A DNA stretch of 64,000 bases from CAYRES01 sp964423425 (lineage in GTDB: Bacteria; Actinomycetota; Thermoleophilia; RBG-16-64-13). Position numbers and translations under genes: made by a program. The stretch covers positions 1 through 64,000 of the forward strand of contig CAYRES010000003.1 in assembly GCA_964423425.1 (NCBI GenBank). Reading direction: 5' to 3'. The notes below the pieces were generated by a model. The model was not told where the DNA came from, made no database searches, and worked only from the letters and a program-made list of their open reading frames with translations. Positions within the stretch are counted from its first letter, which is position 1. Each line of letters opens with the position of its first letter. Of the stretch, positions 7,243 through 16,608 are shown piece by piece.

Positions 7243-7318
7243 CCACACCCCGGCCGGCCACGGAACCCGGGCCGCAGCCACGGTGTGGGCCCGGACCACA
7301 GCACACAGGGAAGGGAAG

Positions 7319-7391
7319 TGCCCCCAGGGGAATTCGAATCCCCGCCGTCGCCTTGAAAGGGCGATGTCCTAGGCCACTAGACGATGGGGGC
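7319..7391 (-). tRNA. tRNA-Glu (TTC)
   Basis: A 73-base cloverleaf with acceptor GCCCCCA/TGGGGGC, discriminator A, anticodon loop CTTTCAA in a TCGCC/GGCGA stem and TTCGAAT T-loop. It is first in the Glu-Val-Asp minus-strand cluster. The region 7392-7629 upstream holds no gene that I can support, and presumably contains the cluster promoter. Confidence 0.95.
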
Positions 7392-7629
7392 AAGCCACAA
7401 CTTGGGGCCGACGAGCAGCCGAGGCGTCATGCTAGCACATATTGCTAAAGACCGGCTACTGCGGGCGACCGCATCCTCCCGCGATGCCTGGAGTGTGACA
7501 GAGGTCCTCTCCCAGACACACGCGGAGAACGAAATATACCAGCAGCACCCCACCCTGCCAACCGATGGAGGCGCCCTTCGCCGGCTCCAGCAGCCATCCG
7601 CACACCACCATTCGACCGGGGTTCATGCT

Positions 7630-9006
7630 TTATTCAGCAGGCGCGATCCTGATTATGCGGTCGTCTCCCGGTCCGGGGCTGCCGCGGCCGTCCCGGTTGC
7701 TGGTCGACACGTAGAGGGCACCGTCCGGACCCACGGCCGCCGCCCGCAAACGCCCGAACTCACCGTCGAAGAGTACCCGCTCTTCTCTCACCGCCGTGAA
7801 CTCCTCCGGGGAGTCGGGTAGAAGTACCCTGACGTCGGCTTCCTTGAGGGTCACAAAGACGAAGGCCCCCTGCAGCCAAGGGATGAGCTCCGCCTCGTAG
7901 AACACGGCCCCGGCCGGGGCGATGGTGGGCGACCAGTCGGTTATCGCATCGATGAAACGAGGGTCGCCGGCACGCCCACCTACGAGCGGCCAGCCGTAGT
8001 TGCCCCCCGCCACAATGCGGTTGACTTCGTCGTTGGTGGCCGGACCGTGCTCGGTCACATACGCTTCACCTGTCACCGGGTGAAAGACCAGGCCTTGCGA
8101 GTTACGCAACCCCAGAGCATAGACGAGGGAGCCTGGATACTCCGCCTCCGGGAAAGGGTTGCCGGGAGCGGGAGTTCCGTCGGTGGTCATGCGCAGCACC
8201 TTACCGTTCAGCGACAGCGGATCCTGAGAAGACTCGGGTACCGCCCCATCTCCGGTGGTGACCCAGAGGTAGCCGTCGGAACCGAAGGCCACCCGGCTGC
8301 CGTTGTGTATGCTCGCCCCGGGGATTCCATCCACGAGCACCAGCTCGTCATCAAGGGTGGGGGCATTCCCGAGAGTGGAAGCATCCGCATCCGGCCCGGT
8401 GGAGTCGAGCCCCGTGAGCGTGACGCGGCTCACCCGGTTGGCCGTGCCGCCTCCGTCCGTGCGGTAGGTGTAGCTCACGTAGATGTAGGGGGAGGAGGGG
8501 AAATCGGGATCGAGGGCCAGGCCCAGTAGTCCTCCCTCGCCGATCTCCGCTACAGGTACCTCACCCACGGTGAAGATGGCGCCGGGGCCGGCTTCGCTGC
8601 CGCCGGCACCCCCTCCCGCTCCCACATCCACCATGACGATGCGCCCGCCCCTCTCGGTCACCAGCACGCGGCCGTCGGGCAAGAAGCGCATTTCCCAGGG
8701 CACCCGCAGCCCGGTCGCAACGGTCGTGGCTGCGAGACCCTCGTCGACCACCGAGGGACCGCTCTCGATCGTGGTGGAAGCGGGCAGGCTGGTCGAGGTC
8801 GAGGTCGTCGCCGCGGTCCCGGCTCCGGTGGCCACCGTGGTCTCGGAAGTCACGGTGGTGGCAACCGAACCGCATCCGGCCCCCGTCAATCCCAGCACCG
8901 TGGCGGCCGCCGCCACCATCACCGCGACGCCCCGCCTCACCGGTGCCCGCCTCACCGTAGAGCGCCTGTATGACCTTGTTCTCGTAGCCGAGTGCGTCTT
9001 CTCCAT
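7630..9006 (-). CDS. PQQ-type soluble aldose/sorbosone dehydrogenase lipoprotein
   Basis: The 458-aa product resembles the glucose/sorbosone dehydrogenase beta-propeller family (YliI-like). Typical motifs in order are VPWEMRFLPDGRVLVTERGG, EGGLLGLALDPDF, NGSRVAFGSDGYLWVTTGDG, LGLRNSQGLVFHP, TEHGPATNDEVN and GGNYGWP. These enzymes oxidise sugars using PQQ. The N-terminus has a basic stretch, a hydrophobic helix and a lipobox (LTGAGC), then a Thr/Ser-rich linker, so it is a surface lipoprotein. The ATG at 9006 was preferred because it keeps the signal peptide close to the start. It lies just after the haem-type membrane protein gene, a possible electron acceptor. Confidence 0.88.
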   Translation of the reverse strand: MEKTHSATRTRSYRRSTVRRAPVRRGVAVMVAAAATVLGLTGAGCGSVATTVTSETTVATGAGTAATTSTSTSLPASTTIESGPSVVDEGLAATTVATGLRVPWEMRFLPDGRVLVTERGGRIVMVDVGAGGGAGGSEAGPGAIFTVGEVPVAEIGEGGLLGLALDPDFPSSPYIYVSYTYRTDGGGTANRVSRVTLTGLDSTGPDADASTLGNAPTLDDELVLVDGIPGASIHNGSRVAFGSDGYLWVTTGDGAVPESSQDPLSLNGKVLRMTTDGTPAPGNPFPEAEYPGSLVYALGLRNSQGLVFHPVTGEAYVTEHGPATNDEVNRIVAGGNYGWPLVGGRAGDPRFIDAITDWSPTIAPAGAVFYEAELIPWLQGAFVFVTLKEADVRVLLPDSPEEFTAVREERVLFDGEFGRLRAAAVGPDGALYVSTSNRDGRGSPGPGDDRIIRIAPAE

Positions 9007-9054
9007 AGTCCCGTCCGCCCTTCTCGGGGCCGCCCTCGCTAACGTCGTGCCCTG

Positions 9055-9081
9055 TGGGGCCCCAGGCCCCGTGGGGCCCCA
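9055..9081. repeat. Tandem palindromes in the intergenic gap
   Basis: The ten-base palindrome TGGGGCCCCA occurs twice (9055-9064 and 9072-9081), seven bases apart, between the membrane protein stop and the sugar dehydrogenase start. It can form alternative GC hairpins and may modulate read-through between the two genes. Confidence 0.55.
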
Positions 9082-9113
9082 ATGCTCCGGCACCCTCTGT
9101 GCCCCGGTGTCTC

Positions 9114-10115
9114 CTAGAGATTGTCCCCCCGGGGGTGACCGGGAAACCTCCGTGCGGACACAGCCGGGACGCCCTCCGGGACGCCCTCTCTCAAGCTAGG
9201 GGACCCGGCGAGGTCTCCTCGAGAAGGGCGGGCCCGGCGCGCGTCCGCTGCGCAGGCACGGGCGCGTCTCCGCGAGGGCGACAGACATGCGGCGTAGTAG
9301 CGGGCGTGCCAAGCCACGTGAAAGACGGAGATGACCGTCATGGCGATGCCTGCCTCCACGTGCCAGAACAACATGCTGAAGGGCAGATCGAAAGCCAGTC
9401 CGTAGTTCAAGCGTATGGTGAGGAGAGCCCCCAGTCCACCCGTCACCAGGAAGGTGCCGAGCAGCATGAGGTTCCAGATGCGCCGGTGGGTGGCCAGGCG
9501 AATACGCCTCGTGCGGTACAGGGCGAAGCTGAGACCGTAGACGACAAGGAGGAGTGCGGTGACGGGCCCAAAGTAGTACTCAGTGGTCGGCCGGGAAGCA
9601 GCGGGCGGCGAGACTGCCTCCAGCGCGACCCCCGGCAGACCGGCCGCGGCTACCACGCCGCTCACGGCATTCCCTGCACTCCCCGCAGTCCCACCTCCCG
9701 TGGTTCCGTCTCCGCTGTCGGCCAAGGAGGTGACCCCGCTCTCGGTATCTGAACCGTCGCTGGGAGCGGGCCCGCTTGCGGCAGAAGTGGTCGTGGAGGG
9801 AGCGGGGCTGCCCGCGGTCGTGGGAGTCGCGGTGGAAGCCGCGTTCGCGGCGCTGGTGGCAGTGGTTGCCGGGGCGGTGGAGGCAGACGCCGTAGGAGCC
9901 GGTTCGGAGTGGTCGCAGATGCCGTTGTTGTTCGTGTCTACGTAGCGACTGCAGGCACCCGGGTACACGCAGTCCACCTCCCCGCGAGGGCAATCGTCCC
10001 AAGCGAGGGCAGGGGTGGCCAAGCCGAAGGTCGCCAAGCTGAAAAGTAGGAAGGCGAAGAGCCATACGGTAGCAGGCCGAGCATTCTTCAATGAGGTCAA
10101 TCGTAGGTAGCTCAT
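9114..10115 (-). CDS. Membrane protein with cytochrome b-like His pattern and Cys-rich N-terminus
   Basis: The 333-aa protein starts with a signal sequence (hydrophobic helix ending LATPALA), then an extracytoplasmic Cys-containing stretch (CPRGEVDCVYPGACSRY, DTNNNGICD) that resembles a small Ca- or disulfide-stabilised module, then a 110-residue Ala/Thr/Ser linker. Four hydrophobic helices follow, at about 185-290, with paired histidines (HRRIWN, FWHVEAGIAM, HVAWHARYY) as in DUF4405/cytochrome b561-like haem proteins. The basic tail is probably cytoplasmic. It precedes the PQQ-type dehydrogenase gene and may pass its electrons to the membrane. The haem assignment is inferred from the histidines. 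Confidence 0.65.
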   Translation of the reverse strand: MSYLRLTSLKNARPATVWLFAFLLFSLATFGLATPALAWDDCPRGEVDCVYPGACSRYVDTNNNGICDHSEPAPTASASTAPATTATSAANAASTATPTTAGSPAPSTTTSAASGPAPSDGSDTESGVTSLADSGDGTTGGGTAGSAGNAVSGVVAAAGLPGVALEAVSPPAASRPTTEYYFGPVTALLLVVYGLSFALYRTRRIRLATHRRIWNLMLLGTFLVTGGLGALLTIRLNYGLAFDLPFSMLFWHVEAGIAMTVISVFHVAWHARYYAACLSPSRRRARACAADARRARPSRGDLAGSPSLREGVPEGVPAVSARRFPGHPRGDNL

Positions 10116-10216
10116 GCCGCAGACTGTACGCCGGCATCATGAAGGTTTTGTGAGGATACGGTGAGAATAATCTATCCAGCCCGGCGTCCTACCGCCCGCC
10201 GTGGGTGCTCACACCC

Positions 10217-11080
10217 TCAGCCGCACACCCGATCGATAACCTCCCGGAGGGCCTTACCCAGACGCAGCGCCACCGGACCCGCCATGCCGCTCCCGATCAC
10301 GATCTCCCCTACCGCCAGCACCGGAAGGACATCGCGCTTGGTGGAAGTGAGAAACGCCTCGTCCGCCCGCTTGAGCTCCTGCAGAGTAGGCGCTCTCTCC
10401 TCCAACTCCAGGTCGAGTTCCCTCATAACTTTGATGGCCTTCTGGCGCGTCACCCCGTCCAAGATGTGATTGTCGGCTGGATGGGTGCGGATGATGCCGT
10501 CGACGAGGGCGAAGAAATTGCCCGACCCAGACTCCCGCAGGCTTCCGTCCGGACCCACCCAGAGCACATCGGCCGCCCCCGCCCGCTCCGCCGTCTCCTT
10601 GCCCATGACGGCGGCGAGGAGCCCGATGGTCTTGATGTCGCAGCGTGACCAGCGGAAATCCTCCAGAGGATAGACGGTACAGCCCGCTTCGACCTGCTCC
10701 CAGGTGAGCCGCGACCAGGGCCGAGCGTAGGCCAGCACGGTCGGCGCCCCGGGGCCGTCCACCACGAAGTCGCGGGGAGCCACTCCCCGGGTGACCTGAG
10801 CGTAGACGAACCCCTCCTCCGCCTCACACGCGTCCACAACTGCAGGGATGGCCTCCGCCAGCTGCGCCACCGGCCCCTCGTGGTCGATCCCCACCTTCCG
10901 CAGCCCCTCGGCCAGCCGCGCGAGGTGCTCGTCCAGCCAGAGCAACTTCTCGCAGTTGAAGCGCACGACCTCGTACAGTCCGTCGCCGAACTGGAAGCCT
11001 CTGTCCTGCACCGAGATCCGGCCCTCGGCCAGCGGCAGAAAGGAACCATTCAAGTAGAGTAGTTCGCAGCCGTTGTCCAT
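10217..11080 (-). CDS. dat: Class IV aminotransferase, probable D-amino-acid transaminase
   Basis: The 287-aa protein shows the fold-type IV PLP aminotransferase pattern: VQDRGFQFGDGLYEVVR near the N-terminus, the catalytic lysine in RCDIKTIGLLAAV near residue 145, and ESGSGNFFAL plus ILDGVTRQ for phosphate binding. The segment WSRCDIKT is closer to D-alanine aminotransferases than to IlvE or PabC, which suggests supply of D-amino acids for cell wall. Branched-chain or lyase activities cannot be fully excluded from sequence alone. It stands alone between the membrane protein gene and the acyl-CoA synthetase gene, all leftward. Confidence 0.85.
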   Translation of the reverse strand: MDNGCELLYLNGSFLPLAEGRISVQDRGFQFGDGLYEVVRFNCEKLLWLDEHLARLAEGLRKVGIDHEGPVAQLAEAIPAVVDACEAEEGFVYAQVTRGVAPRDFVVDGPGAPTVLAYARPWSRLTWEQVEAGCTVYPLEDFRWSRCDIKTIGLLAAVMGKETAERAGAADVLWVGPDGSLRESGSGNFFALVDGIIRTHPADNHILDGVTRQKAIKVMRELDLELEERAPTLQELKRADEAFLTSTKRDVLPVLAVGEIVIGSGMAGPVALRLGKALREVIDRVCG

Positions 11081-11141
11081 TCTCGCACGCCCCCCAGTCA
11101 GGTCTCCCCGATCGGCCGTCTCCCTCCTCCCATGGGAGACG

Positions 11142-12740
11142 TCAGCTTCTCTGCTTGAACTGCCGCTCCAACGCTTCCTTGGCCGGCTTCACGTAGATGT
11201 CCCGCAACTTCGGCTTCTCGATCTTGCCGGCCGGGTTACGCGGCACCTCGGCAAACAGGATCTTCTCGGGCCACTTGAATTTGGCGAGGCCGGCTTCGCC
11301 CACAAAGGCAATGACCTCCTCCGCGGTCATCTCCTCACCCGGCTTCAGCTGCAGAACGGCCATCACGATCTCCACCAGCCTGTGGTGGGGATAGCCGAGC
11401 ACGGCCGCGTCCTGGATCTTGGGATGCTTGCGCAGGATGTCCTCGATCTCCGCCGGGAAGATGTTCTCGCCTCCGCGGATGATGAGGTCTTTCTGCCGGT
11501 CGGTGAAGAAGATGTAGCCTTCGTCGTCGACGTAGGCGAGATCGCCGGTCTTCAGCCATCCATCGACAATGGTCTTGTGGGTCATGCCCGGGTTGAAGGC
11601 ATACTCCTTCATCAGCCGCGGACCGCGGATGACCAGTTCGCCCACCTCGCCGGTCGCCACGTCGTTCATATCCTGGTCGACCACGCGGGCTTCCATGAAT
11701 GCGGTCGCCTTGCCGATGGAGCCCGCCTTGCGCAGGATGTCCTCGTCGTAGCAGTTGGTGAGACCTCCTCCCCCGCCTTCGGTAATGCCGTAGATGTTGC
11801 CGAAGGCCACGTGGGGGAAGAGACGCTTGGAATCCTCCAGGAGGATATAGGGTACGGGCTGCGCGCCTATTTCTATGCGCTTGAGAGCCGACAGATCGTA
11901 GTCGGCAAGATCGACGGCGCCACTCTTGATGGCGTCGATGACGTCGGACCAGGTGGGCACCGAGTTCCAACCGCCCGTGCACTTCTCCTCGGCCAGGGAG
12001 CGCAGGTAGTGCTCAGGCGCGAGCTCCATGGGCATGAGTATCTTGCCGGCCGCGATGTAGCTCGGGAACGACAAGAACATGGTGCCGCTGTGGTAGAAGG
12101 GATGAGGCGCCAGGTAGGTGCTGCCGTAGCCGTCGTTGTAGGTGAGGGCGTTGCCGATCCCGATCCAGAACAGCGTGCCGTGGGTGTGGGAGACAGGCTT
12201 CGGAGCCCCGGTGGTGCCGGAGGTGAACATGAGCTCGGCCATGTCGTCGTCGTCGACCTCCGCCAGCACAGGCGTGGGATCGCCGTTCGCGATGATGTCG
12301 GCGTAACTCGTCATGCCCGAAGGGACGTCGTGCCCGAGGCAGATGTACTGCTCGCAGTACTCCATCTCGCCCCTCAGGGGCTCCACCCGGGGCACGAAGG
12401 AGTCGCCCAGGATGAAGACTTTGCTGCCGATGACGTCGCAGGCGTACTTGATGTCGGAGGCGGCGAAACGGAAGTTGAGCGGGCTCACCGCCGCCCCGGT
12501 CTTCAGCACCGCCATGTAGGTGACGTACCACTCCAGGCTGTTCATGAGCAGGTGCTGCACGAAGTCGCCCTTGCCGATGCCGCACTCGTTCTTCAGGAAG
12601 TTGGCGACCTTGTTGGTCTGCTCCTCGAGATCGGCCCAGGTGAGTGCCCGGCGCCTGCCGGCCGACGGATAGCTTTCGATGAGAAACTCTCGGGTGGGGA
12701 ACTTGCTCGCATTGAGCGGACAGAATCGGGCAAAGTTCAT
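11142..12740 (-). CDS. Fatty/organic acid-CoA ligase (AMP-forming)
   Basis: This 532-aa ANL-family enzyme activates a carboxylic acid with ATP and loads it on CoA. Visible are the P-loop-like motif LMFTSGTTGAPKP (near 190), NIYGITEGGGGG (A5), the GWLKTGDLAYVDDEGY hinge region, DRQKDLIIRGGENIFPAEIE (A8) and the catalytic lysine in NPAGKIEK near the end. The ATG at 12740 has GGTGGAG upstream and gives the family-typical length; an earlier in-frame start would add 21 atypical residues. The substrate is not predictable. A second ligase of the same superfamily occurs at 26718 in a transporter operon. Confidence 0.9.
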   Translation of the reverse strand: MNFARFCPLNASKFPTREFLIESYPSAGRRRALTWADLEEQTNKVANFLKNECGIGKGDFVQHLLMNSLEWYVTYMAVLKTGAAVSPLNFRFAASDIKYACDVIGSKVFILGDSFVPRVEPLRGEMEYCEQYICLGHDVPSGMTSYADIIANGDPTPVLAEVDDDDMAELMFTSGTTGAPKPVSHTHGTLFWIGIGNALTYNDGYGSTYLAPHPFYHSGTMFLSFPSYIAAGKILMPMELAPEHYLRSLAEEKCTGGWNSVPTWSDVIDAIKSGAVDLADYDLSALKRIEIGAQPVPYILLEDSKRLFPHVAFGNIYGITEGGGGGLTNCYDEDILRKAGSIGKATAFMEARVVDQDMNDVATGEVGELVIRGPRLMKEYAFNPGMTHKTIVDGWLKTGDLAYVDDEGYIFFTDRQKDLIIRGGENIFPAEIEDILRKHPKIQDAAVLGYPHHRLVEIVMAVLQLKPGEEMTAEEVIAFVGEAGLAKFKWPEKILFAEVPRNPAGKIEKPKLRDIYVKPAKEALERQFKQRS

Positions 12741-12905
12741 GGCGTTCTCCACCTTTCGGATCGGCCTTCTCGGCACGGCTACTAACCGCAGATTGTCAAC
12801 CATTATGGCGTGAGGCGCAAGGGCAGGACCTCAACACCTTCCCACCACGAAACCCCATTTCCCTCTACACTTGCAGTACGGCGGCAATTCCGAGGAGGAG
12901 GCAAG

Positions 12906-13895
12906 GTGGAAGACACGTGCACATCTCTTGACGGACCACGCGCCGTTCCCGGCGTGCGCGTCGGCCATGCCGAGGACCTGCCGGCAGCCACCGGCTGCAC
13001 CGTCATTCTCACCGAGGGCGGTGCCATCTGCGGGGTTGACCAACGGGGGGGAGCACCCAGCACCCGCGAGACCGACCTGCTCCGGCCCATGCACCTCGTG
13101 GACCGCGTGCACGCCGTGGTGCTCTCCGGCGGGAGCGCCTTCGGGCTCGCCGCCGCCGACGGGGTCATGAGCTTTCTCGAGGAGCGCGGCTGCGGCTTCG
13201 ATGTGGGGGTGGCACGCGTACCTATAGTGCCGGCGGCCTCCCTCTTCGACCTGGCAGTGGGGAGAGCGGACGTGCGTCCCGACGCCGCCATGGGCTATGC
13301 GGCCTGCCGAGCCGCGGCCGACGACGTCCTCGGCCGCATGGGCACCGTGGGTGCCGGTACCGGCGCCACCGTCGGCCATATCCTGGGCCAAGACCGCTGC
13401 ACCAAAGGGGGCTTGGGCGCCGCCGTGCACGAGCCACTCCCGGGGCTGTTCGTGGGCGCCGTCATCGCTGTCAACTGTTTCGGGGAGGTTGCCGACCCTC
13501 GAACCGGCGCAATTCTTGCCGGCGCCCGCACGCCCGAAGGCGGCTTTGCCGACACCCTGAGAGAGCTTTCCCGCATGCCCGCGAGCTTCGCCGACGCCGC
13601 CGGCAACACCACCATCGGGGTGGTGATCACGAACGCCACGCTGAGCAAGGAGGCCGCCGGCAAAGTCGCACAGATGGCTCACAACGGCCTGGCCCTCACC
13701 ATTCGTCCGCCCCACACGATGTTCGACGGCGACACCATCTTTGTGCTCGCCACATGCAAGGGTACAGAAGCGAACGTCAACACAGTGGGGGCCTTCGCCG
13801 CCCAGACGGTGGCCGAGGCAGTGGTAGCCGCAGTCACTCAGGCGGAGTCCTTGGCCGGAATCCCTGCGCTGCGCGAATTGCGGCCGGGAGAGTAG
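12906..13895 (+). CDS. P1-family (S58) peptidase, DmpA-like
   Basis: The 329-aa protein matches the self-processing aminopeptidase/amidase family typified by DmpA and beta-peptidyl aminopeptidases: VPGVRVGHAED at the start, LSGGSAFGLAAADGVM in the middle, a Gly-rich turn VGAGTGATVG, and the segment GNTTIGVVITNA that holds the cleavage/nucleophile position (residue about 240). Members cut themselves before a Ser or Thr that becomes the N-terminal nucleophile; here Thr is the candidate. The GTG at 12906 has GGAGG upstream. It ends five bases before the PabB-PabC gene, so the two are probably cotranscribed, though no functional link is obvious. Confidence 0.88.
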   Translation: MEDTCTSLDGPRAVPGVRVGHAEDLPAATGCTVILTEGGAICGVDQRGGAPSTRETDLLRPMHLVDRVHAVVLSGGSAFGLAAADGVMSFLEERGCGFDVGVARVPIVPAASLFDLAVGRADVRPDAAMGYAACRAAADDVLGRMGTVGAGTGATVGHILGQDRCTKGGLGAAVHEPLPGLFVGAVIAVNCFGEVADPRTGAILAGARTPEGGFADTLRELSRMPASFADAAGNTTIGVVITNATLSKEAAGKVAQMAHNGLALTIRPPHTMFDGDTIFVLATCKGTEANVNTVGAFAAQTVAEAVVAAVTQAESLAGIPALRELRPGE

Positions 13896-13900
13896 ACATC

Positions 13901-15979
13901 TTGGCCGAAGCGCTTCTCTATGACGCCACGCGCCGCTTGTGGCTTCGCTTTGAGCGCCCAATACAGGTGGCGGCCGCCTCCGAGGCCGACAAAGCCGCTT
14001 CTCTTCTTGCCCACGCTGTTGAGCGTTCGGTGAGGGAAGATCTCTGGGTGGTCTGCCTCGCCGCCTACGAGTGCGCGCCCGCCTTCGACCCCACGCTCCC
14101 CGTGAGAGCGGATGCAAGCGGCTTCCCCCCTCTCTGGTCGGGTCTGTTCCGCGCCCCTGAAATCCTGGCGGAGTTGCCTCGAACCATTCGACCCCCTTCC
14201 GGTGAGTCGCCCCCCGGATGCCCAACGCCACATAGCCCCTCCCCTCCCTGGCTCCCCGCAATCACAGAAGACGAGTACGAGACGGGGTTCTCCCGCATCA
14301 AAGAACTGATCGCCGCCGGGGAGACCTATCAGGTCAACTACTCCTTCCGGCTCCGCAGCCCCTACCAGGGCGACCCCTATGAGCTTTTCGCCGTCATGAT
14401 CGAGGCGCAGGGACCAGGCTACGGAGCCTACATAGACACCGGCGACTGGACGGTCTGCTCGGCTTCTCCTGAACTCTTCTTCTCTCTCGAGGAGGGCATC
14501 CTCTTGTCGCGCCCCATGAAGGGCACGGCCGCCCGCGGCCTCTGGCACGAGCAGGACCTGGAACTGGCCGAGCGACTGCGGCGCTCCCCGAAGGACAGAG
14601 CAGAGAACGTGATGATCGTCGACATGGTCAGAAACGACCTGGGCCGCATCGCCGAGACCGGCACGGTAACAGTGACGAAGCTCGCGGAACTCGAGAAGTA
14701 CCCCACCGTGTGGCAGTTGACGAGCACGGTCGAGTGCCGCACTTCTGCCGGCATCGCCGAGGTTTTCTCCGCACTCTTCCCACCTGCCTCCATCACCGGA
14801 GCACCCAAGGCCCGCACCATGGAGATAATCGCGGAACTCGAGTCGACTCCCCGGCGCATCTACACCGGTACGGTGGGTTTCGTCGCCCCCGGCGGACGGG
14901 CCCAGTTCAACGTGGCCATCCGTACCGTCCTCGTGGACCGCCGCTCGGGCGAAGCGGAGTACGGGATAGGTGGGGGAATAGTGTGGGACTCAAAGCCGGA
15001 CTCGGAGTTCGCCGAATGCCACACCAAGGCCCGGGTACTCACGCACAGGCGTCCCCGGTTCGACCTCTTCGAGAGCATACTCTGGACGGCGGGGGTCACA
15101 GGGAGGGTCGCAGCGGGGGAGGTAGGGGCTGCCGCGTCGGGGGTGAGAGACGTCCCGGGGACAGCGCCGGAGACCACCTCGGACACGCACCCGGCGACGA
15201 GGCCTGGCACCTCCCGGACGTCGGAGGTGGTGCAGGCCTCCACTCCTTGCGCCGGCGCGCCCGGCACGGCGGCTGCGCCGGTCTTGGAGGAGGTCGCGTT
15301 GTGCGAAGCCGGCTACTTCCTGCTCGCCCGGCACCTCGGCCGCTTGGAGCACTCCGCCCGCTACTTCTCCCGCCCCTTCGACGCAGGTGCCATCCAACGC
15401 CTGCTCGCCGAGATGGCGGCCGCTCTCGCCCGCGCGCGCCCGGCGGTACCGCACAAAGTCAGGGTGTTTCTCGCCGCGGACGGCTCACTGCGGCTCGACC
15501 ATGAACCGCTTCCTCCACCACCGTGTCCGGACATCACGAAGCCCCAGGTGTGCCCGGCCGCGGAGCCGGTCGACTCTACCGACCCCTTCCTGTATCACAA
15601 GACCACGTACCGAGAGGCATACGAGCGGGCCCTCCTCGCCCGCCCAGGCTACGACGACGTCCTCCTCTTCAACGAGCGAGGGGAGCTCACCGAATCCACG
15701 CGCGCGAACCTTGTCGTGGAACTTGACGGCGCGCTGTTCACGCCCCCCATCTGCTCCGGGCTCCTCCCGGGTACCCTCCGTGCCCACCTGCTCGACCGGG
15801 GAACCGTGTCTGAACAGGTTCTGGCCGTCGCCGACCTGGAGCGGTGCACCCGGCTGTTCCTCGCCAACTCGGTCCGGGGCATGTGGGAGGTGACGCTGGC
15901 GCCGGTTTCCGGGAAGTCGGCGCCCGGTGCCGTGGCCCCCGGGAAAGCGGCATCGGCCCGGGAAGCCGGCCCCATGTAG
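13901..15979 (+). CDS. pabB: Aminodeoxychorismate synthase I fused to aminodeoxychorismate lyase (PabB-PabC)
   Basis: Residues about 1-400 are a chorismate-utilising domain: YQVNYSFRL, the RPMKGTAARG motif with the PabB-specific lysine at residue 207 (TrpE has Ala there), DRAENVMIVDMVRNDLGR, PPASITGAPKARTMEII and IGGGIVWDS. After a 60-residue Gly/Thr/Ala linker comes a class IV aminotransferase-like PabC domain with the PLP lysine K567 (LYHKTTYREAY) and NERGELTESTRANLV. Together they convert chorismate and ammonia to p-aminobenzoate for folate. I chose the TTG at 13901 because it directly follows a GGGAGAG and matches the domain start. The glutaminase PabA is next. Confidence 0.88.
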   Translation: MAEALLYDATRRLWLRFERPIQVAAASEADKAASLLAHAVERSVREDLWVVCLAAYECAPAFDPTLPVRADASGFPPLWSGLFRAPEILAELPRTIRPPSGESPPGCPTPHSPSPPWLPAITEDEYETGFSRIKELIAAGETYQVNYSFRLRSPYQGDPYELFAVMIEAQGPGYGAYIDTGDWTVCSASPELFFSLEEGILLSRPMKGTAARGLWHEQDLELAERLRRSPKDRAENVMIVDMVRNDLGRIAETGTVTVTKLAELEKYPTVWQLTSTVECRTSAGIAEVFSALFPPASITGAPKARTMEIIAELESTPRRIYTGTVGFVAPGGRAQFNVAIRTVLVDRRSGEAEYGIGGGIVWDSKPDSEFAECHTKARVLTHRRPRFDLFESILWTAGVTGRVAAGEVGAAASGVRDVPGTAPETTSDTHPATRPGTSRTSEVVQASTPCAGAPGTAAAPVLEEVALCEAGYFLLARHLGRLEHSARYFSRPFDAGAIQRLLAEMAAALARARPAVPHKVRVFLAADGSLRLDHEPLPPPPCPDITKPQVCPAAEPVDSTDPFLYHKTTYREAYERALLARPGYDDVLLFNERGELTESTRANLVVELDGALFTPPICSGLLPGTLRAHLLDRGTVSEQVLAVADLERCTRLFLANSVRGMWEVTLAPVSGKSAPGAVAPGKAASAREAGPM

Positions 15980-15987
15980 GCGGCGCT

Positions 15988-16563
15988 GTGCTCCTCCTCA
16001 TCGACAACTACGACTCCTTCACCTACAACCTGGTGCAGTACTTCGCCATTCTGGGGGAAGAGGTGACCGTTCTTCGCAACGACGAGGTGGACGTGCGCAG
16101 AGCCGAACGCCTGTCCCCGGAACGTCTCGTGGTATCCCCCGGGCCCGGAGAACCATTCGGCGCAGGGGCGAGCCTCGAACTCATCAGTCGCTTCTCGGGC
16201 AGCATCCCCATCCTCGGTGTGTGCCTGGGAATGCAGGCCATCGCGGTGGCTCTCGGCGGAAGGGTGATCCGGGCACACGAGATATGGCACGGAAGAGCAG
16301 CGCAGGTGACCCACCACGGGTCGGAGCTGTTTCGAGGGCTGCCCGATCCTTTTCCCGCCGGACGCTACCACTCCCTGGCCGTCGACGAATCACATCTTCC
16401 TGCGGAACTGCAGGTGACCGCTCGCTCACTGGAGGACGGTGAGATCATGGGCCTCGAGGCACCAGAGCGAAAGCTCTACGGGGTGCAGTTCCACCCCGAA
16501 TCGATCATGACCCCCCATGGGCTGCAGATCCTGGCCAACTTCCTCACCGCGGGGGCGCGTTGA
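15988..16563 (+). CDS. pabA: Aminodeoxychorismate/anthranilate synthase glutaminase subunit
   Basis: The 191-aa class I glutamine amidotransferase begins LLLIDNYDSFTYNLVQY, has VVSPGPGEP, the nucleophile C79 in GVCLGMQAIA and the FHPESIMTP motif carrying the His-Glu pair. It supplies ammonia from glutamine to PabB. The GTG start at 15988 lies nine bases after the PabB-PabC stop, so the three activities of pABA synthesis come from one transcript. The same glutaminase type can serve anthranilate synthase, but no TrpE lies nearby. Confidence 0.9.
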   Translation: MLLLIDNYDSFTYNLVQYFAILGEEVTVLRNDEVDVRRAERLSPERLVVSPGPGEPFGAGASLELISRFSGSIPILGVCLGMQAIAVALGGRVIRAHEIWHGRAAQVTHHGSELFRGLPDPFPAGRYHSLAVDESHLPAELQVTARSLEDGEIMGLEAPERKLYGVQFHPESIMTPHGLQILANFLTAGAR

Positions 16564-16608
16564 GCGGGAGTGCCCTGAGTGGGGGCGCGTCGAGCCAAGG
16601 CCGCTGCC

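Noticed and set aside
11073..12785. A 570-codon open frame on the plus strand
   Set aside because: It lies wholly opposite the acyl-CoA ligase gene, has no ribosome-binding site and reads as His/Gly/Val-rich non-protein text. High GC content makes long antisense frames common.
12831..14261. A 476-codon minus-strand frame
   Set aside because: It is antisense to the P1 peptidase and PabB genes, whose motifs are clear; no domain is visible in the antisense product.
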